A stretch of DNA of 64,000 bases from Nymphaea colorata. Its lineage: Eukaryota > Streptophyta > Magnoliopsida > Nymphaeales > Nymphaeaceae. Both the position numbers and the translations under genes were made by a program. Within the stretch, counting starts at the first letter, position 1. Every line of letters begins with the position of its first letter. The notes beneath the pieces are model-generated. The model had not been told where the DNA came from and made no database searches. It saw nothing but the letters and a program-made list of their open reading frames with translations. The stretch lies in NCBI RefSeq assembly GCF_008831285.2, contig NC_045146.1:16383289-16447288 (forward strand), read 5' to 3'. Shown piece after piece: positions 37,083 to 48,667 of this stretch.

Positions 37083-40000
37083 TAGAATTTTTGTTAGGTA
37101 GATGTTCGGTCATGGCTTCATGCTCCATCCCTTTATGTAAACACTATATTTCTTGTGTTATCCAGATCCTGGTCAAAATCCTCCCTGGAGGTCATCTGTC
37201 CGATTATGTCTTCCTTCTGCTAATCTTTTCTTACTAACTCTATTGTGTTTATTCCTCTTGAAAAAGGAAAAAGAAAACTATTGCTGAATCTATGTGCTCT
37301 ACATACCTGGCCTGGTCTGATTGGCTTGTGACAATACCTTAATGGTTATCTGAATATTGTTTAAACATCTTTGGTTCCTTACTGGACCTGCCTGGCTGCC
37401 TCACCTTGGATCTCTATATAATATAACTGTACTAGGTTCAACAATAAAATGGTTAAAACTAAAACCTATGCGTGTAACATGAAATAAAGCATACTCATTT
37501 GCTCCTTCTCTCTTGTGCATGCATATGCAACTGCACAGGTTTCATAATACCATATAAATGTACATTGTCTTCAAGAAATGCAGAAATTATGTTAGTGTAA
37601 TAATCTATGTATAAAGCTACAAAATCCCAACTACAGTAACTTGTAAAAAATGTGTTGTAAGCAATTGAAAATTAACGGTTGACAAACAAATGGTTAAAAT
37701 GCTTAGAATGTGAAGCATTTGCTACGCAATTTTTTCAAGGGCTCTATAGTGGATAAAATGGACCCAGTTGAGTTTGAGAAGTAGCTGACCCATGCTATAA
37801 GTACCCAGTGCTGGCACGAGATAAGTCTTGTGCTGCACGAGCCCGATCTACGCACCAAACTACATATGAACTACCGTAACTGTTCTTCCAGCATGAATTT
37901 TACAGTAAACTGTGTGTCCCCATGAGCACAGTTCGTCTGCCACTGGCATTGGTACGTCAATGGTCTCGCCTGATTCTAGATGCCTGTGATGAACCTGAAC
38001 AAATGAAGGCAACTGTTAACTGACAGTGGAAAAGTGATTTCATTGTTTGCTTTATTTTAATCTCTGATATTTTTTTCTCTCCTTTTTTATTACAATCTTA
38101 TTTTGTATCTCTGGACAAGCTGGCATCTTGACTTCTATTTCCTTACTGCTGAAACGTGAAAAAGTGGTTAATTTTATTTGTTGTTTCAATCCTCCTAAAA
38201 GCGGCCCTGGACCCCAGGGGTAGGGGGAGGGGCTTCAGCCTCTTCAGGGTATCTCCCCTTAAAGCATTTTATTTTTGTTATGCTTATTATACTTAAGGAA
38301 ATGTATGATTTTCTTTTAGTTTCTTGTTGAACTTGGATTTATTTCCACAGTAACCGAGATAAGTGCGTCTGCATCTGGGGAGTTTGCCTGATTTCCTTGC
38401 CGGACTGTTATCTGCCTCAGATTTTAGTTTAACGAAGCTTTTTTTGTGCGCAATTATGCGGCAGATTTTCATTAGATCTTGTCATTTCATTTTCTACATG
38501 AATCTATTATTTCCTACTTGCATCCAAGTGCATCCAATGAAGTAGGTATTTGGTCGAAATTGGATCAACTGTTTAATATACGCTGATCGTACATTGACAC
38601 GGAGAACATGGGGTTCATATATTTTTTCTCACTGTGTACGTTAGTAGCAAAACCGGTGAACCAATAATTATGTTAGGTAGAGAGAGAGAGAGGTGACAAG
38701 GGTAAATTATCTTTTACCACCAGGTACCGTAAGCCTTTGCTTTTATCCAACCTGCGTGTTGGAACCCCAAGGTCTCCTGTGCAAAAGACGTGAAATTGGT
38801 AGCCTGGATTTCGGTCCTGTCAGCCCCTGTTCTTCACTTTTCTTTCTTTTTCCCTCCCTTTTTCTTTTCTCTTCTCTCGACTTTAGGGTGTCGCAACCAT
38901 TGTTCAGCCCTGTCGAGATGATAATGGCCACAATGATTGTCGAATGGTTCGAGAAAAGGAATGTAAAATTGAACACCAGTACATCTACGCACATACATAT
39001 AGCTTGTCCATACAGTCTTGATCGATTTACTATGTTTTGTCATTTTGTTTAACTCAACTTTTTAACGTGATCTTTGGAGCTTTATTAATCGAGACTTTTT
39101 TTCTGCCAACCCCTCTGTAGAACTGAACTATCAAATTTCTTTTAAACAAGAAACTGCTAGAATTGGAAAAGGCATGTTTTGGTGTTTCGGAATGATTAAT
39201 GGTCTGTGGCTTTTATTCCTTTTGCATCTATCATGTAAGAAAACAATAGGAAGTGAGGTAAAAGTATTGATGTATGGTCACTTCTTAGATGGGAGCTGCA
39301 TTGTTTCGAAAAAGCCGTAAATCTTTGGCTGCTTCAACAAGAGATGTAATGCTACATGAAGAAGTGTGAGCTTTCCCACGAATCTCCTTTCTCTTTTCAT
39401 GAATGTCAAAGGCACTCCTCCCTTTATATGCGAGGCAGCATGATGATGCTGGCTTGACTTTTAGATTCATTTGCGTGTGACCCACCAAGGGTAGTTTTTT
39501 TGACCTATTGTTTTCCTTTTGTTCATTTGTTTCTAAAGGCAGGGCATTTGCTTTTCCTTGAAAGCACATGGCAGAGGTATGAATCTGATGCTTTTGGTCA
39601 AAGATGTTTATGACTGGGAGGCCTCTCCTTTCTATTAATCATTGGTGATAAGGTATGAATGCTGCATTTATATTCAGCTTCCCCACATGGAAAAGCTTCT
39701 AAAAGCACCTTGAATTTATGTTCCCTTGTTGGGATGTTTGAATTCACATCCAGTTGCTCATGAAGTGGGAAATCCAGAAACCCCAGAAATCTCTTGAGAA
39801 TTCTCTGCTGTTTTTCCTAGGAAGTCTGCTGTTTAACTTGACATAGTCAGTGGTACACTCCAATCTTTTGAAGGTAAGAAAAGGTATCCACAGTTGGCTA
39901 CTGATAAACTGCATGGAAAAGCATTTCTCTGAGGAACCCGATCAATATTTGCACTAGTAACAGAGGCAAATCCGTGGAGATCCTCTTTCTACCATCTAAT

Positions 40001-42970
40001 CTTTAGTTGGAGCCATTACATCATTTATGCAGTCCCCAAATTCAATTCCAGCAAGACTAGTCAACATTGCTAGTCTGTGCTTACTTATGGTTGAGAAAAA
40101 ATGAGCCTCCAAGCTGGCCTATTGGTATTAATATTACTTAAATCCTAGTTTTGACTGTATGAATGCATACTGGTACTCGCTTTGCTAGTCCAGCTCATGA
40201 ATTGAAAATCAAAAGTTACACCTATGATTTTTTTTTTTCTTTTTCTTTGGTTTTGATTTTTGAGGACTCCCTTTCATCCCCATTCAAATTCATATTTTGC
40301 TCCTGCAGATTTGGAAATTATGGTTTCCAAGATGCAAGTTAGCAAGCAATGGCTGCTTAGCAACAAATTTCACTTGTAAATCCAAGTATTTTCACAATTT
40401 GACAGATGAAGATTGCACATTAAAGTTTAAACGATCATCCCTACTCCAGACCTGTAAATTCATCTGAGGTTAGATTTAATTAAGTTGGTCTTTTTAAAGT
40501 CTAAAGCCCGAAAACGTCTACATCCTTACGCTGCAGTTAGAGATGCTTAAACAAGCTGAAGAGAGGGACAACTGAACAAAGATGCAGCTGATTTCCATCT
40601 CAAATTCAGGAGTCTTTCCTGACTTTTTTCTGGTCACGCCAATTGGTTGAAGTACTGGGTGTCCTTTGCCCTGCACGCATGCAGTAGTCCCGGAAAGAAA
40701 AAAAATAAAGCAAAAGGAGAGCCAATTAAACACACGTATTCCTTCTGCTTCTTCTTTTCTTTTGCTTTCTTTTATTTTCTTCAGGGTCTCCCCAAAATAA
40801 TTTCTCCCAAGAAGAGTAATCTTCTTTATTAAAGCACTTAGAGAGATCAGCATTGATGGATATTAGACAATACATTATATGGACCCCTCACTAAAACGAT
40901 TCGAGGCTGAGACTGGGCCGACAGGAATCAGCCTATACTCGATGGATATATCGACCTGCTCGGCTCATAATTTACTTCAGTTGAGTGATTATTAAGTTAT
41001 GAAAAGCACAGTCTATGACATTGTTTGATATTTGCAGTTCAGATGAAAATTATCTGCAGGAACTGATGACCAACTTGAGGGGCTTACTTACACGTAGTGG
41101 AATGGAAACAGAGCAGGCGATCTTCTGTTTAGTAAAATAACAACAAAAAGCTGTTTTGGGAAGAATTTTAAATGATTCAACTTCGATTCCGATATTGACA
41201 ACACTGCACTGGAGGGTAGGTGCATATTCAGATATGAGTTTCATGAATGACGATATGGGTGTGGCGCTACAGGAATCACATTTAAAGTCGTGTGTTGGAA
41301 TGAAATAAGAAATCATTATCCTTCCCTTTTTTTTCTTTTTTCTTCTCCAGCTTTTTCTTTTTTCGGTGAAAGAGTGATCAGAAAAAGAGGGATTGAAATG
41401 TAGCTGGTCAGACCAGAATGATGCAATTGCTGTGTATATTTGTTGTTTTCTCCTTCTTTCTTTTTAAATTTTTGGGTGTTGGGGAGAGAGAAAATTATTT
41501 GACAAAACAATGCCCAAAAGCGTACTTCAGAGGAATTAGGCCTAGAATGCATTGAGGGATTAATCTTTCCTCCTCTCTTTTTTTTTATCTGGCTTTTCAT
41601 TGGGATTTTACAGCAGACGAAAATGGGTATGCAGTGAGAGAGAAGGGGAGAAAGGGTTGCTATTTGATTTATGTCCGGAATCTACTCCTGATTTCAAAAT
41701 AACTTAAACTCAATTATCTGAATAGTTTTGATATTTTTGAAATGTGTATGAAGGATATCGACGGTCTTTGACAGTTATCAAGAAAACTTTGGTGCTTGAG
41801 TTCAGGAATTGAAGGCACCAAGCTCTCTCTGCTTTGCTTTTGAGTAAAAGAAAATCCTTACTCAAAGAAATGTAGAGAGAGAGAGAGAGATACTGTTACT
41901 GCTTGTTTTCGTAGAAAAAGAAAAGATCTAACAAATAAATGAGAGAGAGAAAAAAAGTATTCTATTTTATGCTTTCTTCCTTTTGTAGGGTTCGATTTAA
42001 GCCTTTGCGTACAAGGGAGAGGTGGTGCTGCACTATGCTGCCGTCTTCAAGGGCACTTGAATCCTTGCGTCGGAAACAGTATCTGCCGCTTCTGCACAGT
42101 ACTCCACTCCCCTGTGCTTTTCTCATTCTTCTTTTAATGCAAATTCCACTAAAAGAAAACAAAACAGACTTTTTTTTAAGTGAAAAAAATATTTTGGCGT
42201 GCTAGCTAGCTTTTCTTACTCAAAATACAATGTCAATTAAGTCAAGTCTTCTCCACAAAGTAAAAGGAGATGGAACTAATCCCAGTGTGCATTATATATA
42301 TATATATATATATATTTTATCATTTGTTATTATAACTGTTTGATGCATTATATCATGTAGACATGACTAAACACACTGCATCCATGTTGCAGAGGCCAAA
42401 GGATTTGAATAGAGAAATCTACAAGGTGTATATATATATATATATAGGTAGCTACAAATGCAGTGGGATGGTTGAAAAATTAAAACAAGTTGCTAGTTAC
42501 AAGCACCATAAAATATCGCTAATACCACTCCACTTGAAGACTTTTAGTGGTATATTTTAATTTATTCATCCAGCAACATCTATTGAGCCGGCTGGCTTCA
42601 AATCCTATATGTACACATTCTTTGATTCTCAGGCCGTCCTTATTTTCACAAATGGAAGAGGAAAATGTTTTTGATGCGTCGAGTTGCACAATCTGCCTTT
42701 GTCAAGCGAAAAGAAAAAGGCTGAACTGCAGCATTCCTGGCGCAGTTCAACGTTGCCTTTGAAAAAGGCCGAACATGAGAAAAGTGTGGGTCCCGTACAA
42801 CCGGTTCAGGTTATATTTTCCCAGCATTTGACGTTGAAATGAAAGGGCTTTTAAGAAATAGAGATCACATACATGAACAAGCAACGCAGGTATAGAAGAG
42901 TTGTTACGTGCAATTTATTTCTTAGGAGCAGCTGCCGAGGGCCTGTGAATGTTTCCTTGGGAATGGGAGT
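37083..42970. other. Intergenic region downstream of RPB3
   Basis: The first few hundred bases are probably the RPB3 3' UTR. The rest is AT-rich DNA with pyrimidine-rich runs (about 38820-38885 and 41325-41360) and short TA runs at about 42294-42315 and 42429-42446. Frames of up to 124 codons exist, but none has recognisable motifs or a convincing exon structure. No gene seen. Confidence 0.5.
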
Positions 42971-43350
42971 TTACTAGGTGAGTTCGAGCTCAGCTGGGCC
43001 AGGTTGACTCAAGTCTTCGACCTCGAGTTCACTAACTTGAACTTGACTTGATTCAACTTGCTCAATCTTGAACTCAGGTAAGAATTCATCATGCATGCTT
43101 TGAACAAGATTAAATTCGAGCCTACGTGAGCCAAATCAGTCTGGGCTTAAACTCAACTCAAAATATTCTTCATATATGTTTTAAATGAGCTTACTCGAGC
43201 CGAGCTTGCCAGTCTCGAGCTCAATTAGACGACAAGTTCTCGATTGGAGTCGAGCAACTAGGAGAGTGGAAACAATCGACTCCGACTCAGCTAGGCTGAT
43301 CATTTTCCTATGCATCTACCCTAGTTTGAGTGAGCTCGAGTTGGTCGCAG
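42970..43350. mobile_element. Degraded hAT/MITE-like sequence rich in GAGCTCGAG motifs
   Basis: Repeated GAGTTCGAGCTC, CTCGAGCCGAGCTTG and TTGAGTGAGCTCGAG segments resemble the subterminal zones of the complete element at 22651-24058. I could not find matching terminal repeats or a target duplication, so this is either a truncated or an old copy. Confidence 0.35.
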
Positions 43351-43649
43351 CCTATGATGTGGACCCCGTTGATGAAGCGAAAAGGCCGGCCATATGGGAC
43401 CACGTTCAATTGCAACTTGCAAATATGAGTGCTGGGTCTATCTATATATTCGATCAAGCAGATAGGTCCGGGTTTCGCTATGGTCCTAGGGCCCTTAAAC
43501 TAGCCCATCCAACTACTGTACGGCGATTGGATGTACGTTTGGCATCACGTGAAATCCCACCAAACTTCTTGAATTCTCATGTTAATACACAAACATTGGA
43601 GTTGAAGAACTTGATGAGGTTTTATGTTGCAGAAGAGAATGTAAGCTAA
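43185..43649 (+). CDS. Unrecognised 154-codon open frame in repeat-like DNA
   Basis: The frame starts inside the GAGCTCGAG-rich sequence and continues beyond it. The part after about residue 60 (DPVDEAKRPAIWDHVQLQLA, SIYIFDQADRSGFRYGPRA, NTQTLELKNLMRFYV) has balanced composition and reads like protein, but I do not recognise a family. No promoter or intron is evident. It could be a captured gene fragment, a decayed transposon gene or a chance frame. Confidence 0.2.
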   Translation: MSLLEPSLPVSSSIRRQVLDWSRATRRVETIDSDSARLIIFLCIYPSLSELELVAAYDVDPVDEAKRPAIWDHVQLQLANMSAGSIYIFDQADRSGFRYGPRALKLAHPTTVRRLDVRLASREIPPNFLNSHVNTQTLELKNLMRFYVAEENVS

Positions 43650-44020
43650 TTTGAAGAAATTGTGCTTTGGGTGTTCAAGTTCAACTCCTTTCTTCACCTA
43701 AGTGAGTTGAGTCCAAGTTGTCTGGTTTATATATAAATTAACTTGACACAGCTTGATGGGCTTCTCTATCTCTCTTTTCATTATAGGGCATGAGATTTTG
43801 TCCTCCAAGGGACTGGTTGTCCAAGAGAGTTAGTTGCTTTTTGTGAACCCAGTCCTATGAATAGAATGTGAGATTTAAACAGATACGGACATTCGATGAA
43901 TAGGTCAAGTTTAAAAGAGTGTTAAGGTTTTATGAACTTAGATGAAGAATCACATTGCCTATAGAAATGTCTGTATATACTACGTATATTTTTTGTTTGC
44001 CTATTTGTTAACTGAGCCAC

Positions 44021-44022
<2 letters not shown>

Positions 44023-44102
<80 letters not shown>
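44023..44102. repeat. Compound (TA)27(GA)13 microsatellite
   Basis: Perfect TA run 44023-44076 followed directly by a GA run to 44102. Confidence 0.97.
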
Positions 44103-44638
44103 TTCATCAAGTTTCAAAGAGAGCCCCAACATTCCTAGCTTTATTTTTTGCCAAACTCAAGTTGTCAACTTTGGTATGAGAGATAATATTGTAACTGCAA
44201 AGCGATGGGCTAAATTTTGTAAGTTTATGTAGTCCAGGACTGGTGAAGGGTACAGAAGGAGGACGGGAAGAGCTGGCTAAACAGGAAAAAGGAGAGATGT
44301 CCCATCTGAGGTATTGTTGTTTTGTATTCCATGTTCATTCCAAGATAACAAAACCAGATCCTCAATCGTACCAACACCCAATCCCTATTATTCAGGATTT
44401 AAGGCATGTTTGATAGCCTTGGGTATAAGATCAGACGTTGATCCAAACTCCCTTTTATATGGGACTCACTGTGTAAACAAACACTGAATTTTACCACTAG
44501 ATGAAAAAGAGAATTTGAGAACCTTAGTTTATTGCAAAAATCTCAGATTTGAGGTTGGAAGTGAGGCGAGTCTGACTTTAAATCTGCTGATATGAGATTC
44601 CCAATTCACTTCAGATCTTATATCCCAACACCGCTAAA

Positions 44639-44641
<3 letters not shown>

Positions 44642-44722
<81 letters not shown>
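44642..44722. repeat. Compound (TA)24(GA)16 microsatellite
   Basis: Same architecture as 44023-44102 and only 540 bases away: TA run 44642-44689, then GA run to 44722. Confidence 0.97.
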
Positions 44723-44725
<3 letters not shown>

Positions 44726-45117
44726 TGACCAAGCTGCTAAAGGAGACGAAGGAAAACCCCCAAAGCTACGACAGGGAGACGGGTGTTTTCGAACCAAACA
44801 GGCCCGATCCAGTACAAGTGGTTTCTTACTTTTAGCAGTAGCTGTTTCTGAATGCAATTCCAACATATGCATATTTATTGTCTCAGATCCAGCCTTTTAG
44901 GTGTTATCTACGAACATTAAACTGCGGCAATAATTAATTCTAAGAACTCTGAAAAACTCTTGCTGGGGGTCATCAATTCTAAGAACTCGAACTTGGAAGA
45001 GATGAAGAGAAGAATTAAGATAAAATAACAAATCTTGGTAACATGACTTTTATTTTAATCTTTCTCTCATCTCTTTCAAATCAGAGTTCTTAAAATTAAT
45101 GGTTGTCAAAATTGTGT

Positions 45118-45159
45118 GCGTGTGTGTGTGTGTGTGTGTGACTGCCTGTGTGTGTGTAG
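45118..45159. repeat. (TG)n microsatellite, interrupted
   Basis: TG units in two blocks separated by ACTGCC, followed by a short GA run. Confidence 0.9.
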
Positions 45160-46002
45160 AGAGAGAAAGAGAAGGAGAATGACATTATAAAAATCAAAAT
45201 GACCAGCTACTATGGATGGTAGAGGGAACATGGGAAAAAAGAGAGAAGAGAGCGAATTAGCAAGAGGATCCACCAACTGCCTCTTTTGTCCTAGTTTCCC
45301 TCCTTTCCCTCCCATCTTTCTTTTTCTTTCCCTCCTATTCTTCTTCTTCTTCTTCTTCTTCTTCACAGTCACTTACATTGATGGGCCCAGCCTTGGTTCT
45401 TCGTGCCACTATATTCGTGACGAACATTGCAGGACAAAAAAGGCAGACTCCAAAGTCCAAACTCACTCACCAATTGTATATTTTATTAGAAGAAAAAATT
45501 ATCATATGAACATCAACATGAAAGTCTACGTCTTATACACGCTGTTTCTCAGACCTCGATCTTAATGGGACTCGGACTCCACACTCCACAGGGTGAGTCT
45601 GGTGACCGAAACTCAGCTCCGAAAAGAATCAGATCCAGTTATATGTGAACTTCTTGTCTTCCTACTCTTATATCCAAAATTATTTTCAGAAATTCAAGTC
45701 CAAATCCTAGACTGAGTCCCTGCCTGCTGGAATATAATGATTAGATCCAAGTCTAATCTGGCATTGGGGGATCAGACTCAATTTCATATTGAAACTAGTT
45801 TTAGCACATCTTTCATTTTTAAGATAAAAAAAGACGCAAACGTGATATGCAATCATGTTTTTTGAACATGCAAAATCAGTATTAGAAGCTAAAAAAGTTC
45901 AGACCATTAATTTTAAGGCCTCATACAATTTTATCTACATGTTTGAAAACATCCGTTTTTTACAAATTCATTATGAAACCAAAGATATTCAGACTCGTTA
46001 AT

Positions 46003-46003
<1 letters not shown>

Positions 46004-46038
<35 letters not shown>
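46004..46038. repeat. (AG)n microsatellite
   Basis: About 17 AG units, roughly 510 bases upstream of the cyclin D3 start. Confidence 0.95.
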
Positions 46039-46039
<1 letters not shown>

Positions 46040-46551
46040 GAAATCCAGACTAATCTTTCTTTTCTGTTGATTTATCAATGAGAGCGGAGGCCAAAAAGTG
46101 AAGATCTTCATGATTGGTGGTAATTAGGATCGAGAGAGAGAAAGAGAGAATTTTATATTCTTATGCACATATATACTGAGAGATTGCGTATAAAGTATAG
46201 TGAAATTTATTGTTGTCCGTTATGATAACAATAATGGTGCATTAATATACTGTTCAAACCTTCTTTAGGGAAGTGTACTAAACGAATTGTTTGTTTTAAT
46301 GTTCATGCGGTCCGTGTAATGAAGTCGAAAAGGATAATAGAGGTTTAACAATTGGGCAGTTAAAGCTCCTTCTAAGACCAAATAAAACTTTTTTTTTTTT
46401 CCTTTGCATGGTTCAGAGTGCTGACTTTTCTTCCGTTCTTTTTGTGTGTTGTTATTTAATGCCCTCTTCAGCTGTGGAGAGAGAGCGAGTGAGATAAAAG
46501 GAGAAGCAAAAAATGCCTTGAAAACAAGCTTTCTCCTCTACCCAGAGGATC

Positions 46552-47995
46552 ATGGCTCAGCTCAATCTTTACTGTGCAGAGGATGGTTGGGATGAGGAGG
46601 AGGACTACCAAGAAGAGAGTTTCTCCTATAGCAGCCATGCCCCTTCTCTTCCACCTCCTCTTCACAATCTCTCCTGCACATTGGTGGACGAGCAGCTCTT
46701 CTCGGAACACCATGAGTTGGTTTCCCTGTCAACAAAGGAGAAAGCCCAGAAAAAGCTTGGCCGGGACTACCTTGAGTCCTTAAGAACAGACCCTGTTCTG
46801 GCCTGTGCTAGAAGAGAAGCTGTTGAATGGATCCTTTCTGTGAATGTCCATTATAATTTTACAGCACACACTGCTGCGCTCTCTGTCAATTTTCTGGACC
46901 GTTTTCTTTCTAGTTTTCACTTCCAGGTTTGTAAAGAGAGAACCCATCTTTTGTTCTTTTCTCCAAATTTTACCGCTGTTGTATATCTGAACTTTGGCAC
47001 CGTTGGTTCTTCTCTTTGTTTTCTTTTCTGGCAGAGAGAGAAACCATGGATGACGCAGTTGGCTGCTGTGGCTTGTCTCTCTTTGGCTGCAAAGGTAGAA
47101 GAAACACAGGTCCCTCTGCTTCTAGACCTGCAGGTGGAGGAGGCCCAGTATGTGTTTGAGGCGAAGACTATTCAGAGAATGGAGCTCTTGATTCTGTCAT
47201 CATTAGAGTGGAAAATGCACCCTGTAACACCTCTCTCCTTCATTGATCATATCATCAGGAGGTTGGGCATGAGGACTCATCAGCATTGGGAGTTCTTTAG
47301 AAGATGTGAACGGCTGCTCCTTTCTTTGATCACGGGTGTGTACATGGATGGTTATCTCTGTAAAAGGAGAGGAGAAAAAGAAAAGCTTCACTAGTTTCCT
47401 AGTATCTTTTTGTGTTTGTCTTTACTGATTTGTTTTTTGCTTGTCACTGAAACAGATTCCAGATTTACACGCTACATGCCATCAATTGTTGCATCATCTA
47501 TAATGTTGTATGTGATCAATCAGTTGGAGCCTTTCAACCCCATGGAGTATGAGAATCAGCTTCTAGGTGTCATGGAAATAAGCAAGGTAATCAAATTAAC
47601 GCTTACCCATTTGAAGTGTCAAAGAAAATCGGCAAAAGAACAAGAATCCATCTTTCTTCTGAATTGAAGTCCTGAAAACCTCTTTTCTTTTTTAAACCGA
47701 GCAGGAAGATGTCAAAGATTGTCTTCAACTCATCAACGATACGTCGATGGTGGGAAGGCAGAAACGCAAGTCCCCTTCAGAACCAGGCAGCCCAAAAGGA
47801 GTCTTCGATGCTTCCTTCAACTCTGATGGCACAAATGATTCATGGGTATCATCGTCCGCATCATCATCGTCGTCGTCATCGCCTATGGGGTTACATGTGA
47901 GTGCATCAAAGAAAAGCAGAATCGATGATCGACACCAAATTTCTCCTTTCAACCAAGTATTCGTAGATATCTTTCCGAGCCCACAACCCCTATAA
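46552..47995 (+). CDS. CYCD3: D-type cyclin, CYCD3 group
   Basis: Exons 46552-46926, 47035-47335, 47456-47586 and 47705-47995 join in phase to give 365 residues, within the usual CYCD3 range. LYCAE at residues 6-10 is the LxCxE motif that binds retinoblastoma-related protein. The cyclin N box follows (ARREAVEWILSVNVHYNF, TAALSVNFLDRFLSSFHFQ, QLAAVACLSLAAKVEET), then the cyclin C box (MELLILSSLEWKMHPVTP, RYMPSIVASSIMLYVI). The C-terminus is Ser-, Pro- and Asp-rich and PEST-like, as expected of an unstable cyclin. CYCD3 with CDKA phosphorylates RBR and drives G1/S entry in response to cytokinin and sugar. The CYCD3 rather than CYCD1 or CYCD2 call rests on exon layout, the EDG.DEEE acidic N-terminus and the C-terminal RKRKSP-type segment. 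Intron 1 is only 108 bases and is open in frame. Confidence 0.93.
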
Positions 47996-48642
47996 AAGAA
48001 TCTGAAAGAAAAAGAGGAAGAGGACTTCGGTACCAGCATATATGTTCTATCCAGTATCCACCACTCCAGTTGCTGTTCTGTCCATGTCTGTGTTTTCAAA
48101 AGGAAAGGAGGAAAAAAAAAAACAATTTGTTCTTAGTTATATATATAGCTATATATAAAAGTGCATAATATCCGTTCCGTTGTTTACGTTACAAGTCTCC
48201 TGCTCTTTCCAATTCTCCTGAAAAATGAGAACTTCTGGTCTAAGGCTCTACTGTCGCCACCTATCTCTTTCTCTCTTTCTCTCGCTCACTCTTACATTTA
48301 TACCTAGAAGATGGGTATAAGGAAGTGTTTAGCATGATTCATTTACCATGTTTGGCTCATAATGACTTCAATAATCTCTGACGCACCTTCAAAACTCAGT
48401 TTAAATTCATTACTGAGATCGCATTTTATGAAGATGGGTAGCTTTTGTTTGCAAGTTTTATATAATGTCGGGGCTCTGTTGCTTTACATTTCCGACCCTT
48501 GCTGCTGCTGCTACTGCTTTCCAACTCTACGGATGGTCTCTCGAGGTCACTGTTACCAAAACCTCTCTCTCTTTCCCTGTCTCTCTCTGAAAGAACCCCA
48601 ACCGCCCTTCTCTCTTCGTAAACTGAGAAAGCACCCCCACCA

Positions 48643-48667
48643 TCCTCTCTCTCTCTCTCTCTCTCTA
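48643..48667. repeat. (CT)n run
   Basis: About 12 CT units directly before an ATG at 48669. No convincing gene follows. Confidence 0.85.

Larger units (their letters stand above)
43650..46551. other. Intergenic region upstream of cyclin D3
   Basis: Dominated by two compound TA/GA microsatellites, a GT run, a GA run and pyrimidine-rich DNA (about 45280-45365). The stretch 44400-44640 resembles a small MITE remnant. The last 100 bases (GAGAGAGCGAGTGAGA and following) are probably the cyclin 5' UTR. No gene seen. Confidence 0.5.

Noticed and set aside
44023-44722. Repeated arrays that might be mistaken for a CRISPR or satellite.
   Set aside because: They are dinucleotide microsatellites without spacers, and the window is nuclear plant DNA.
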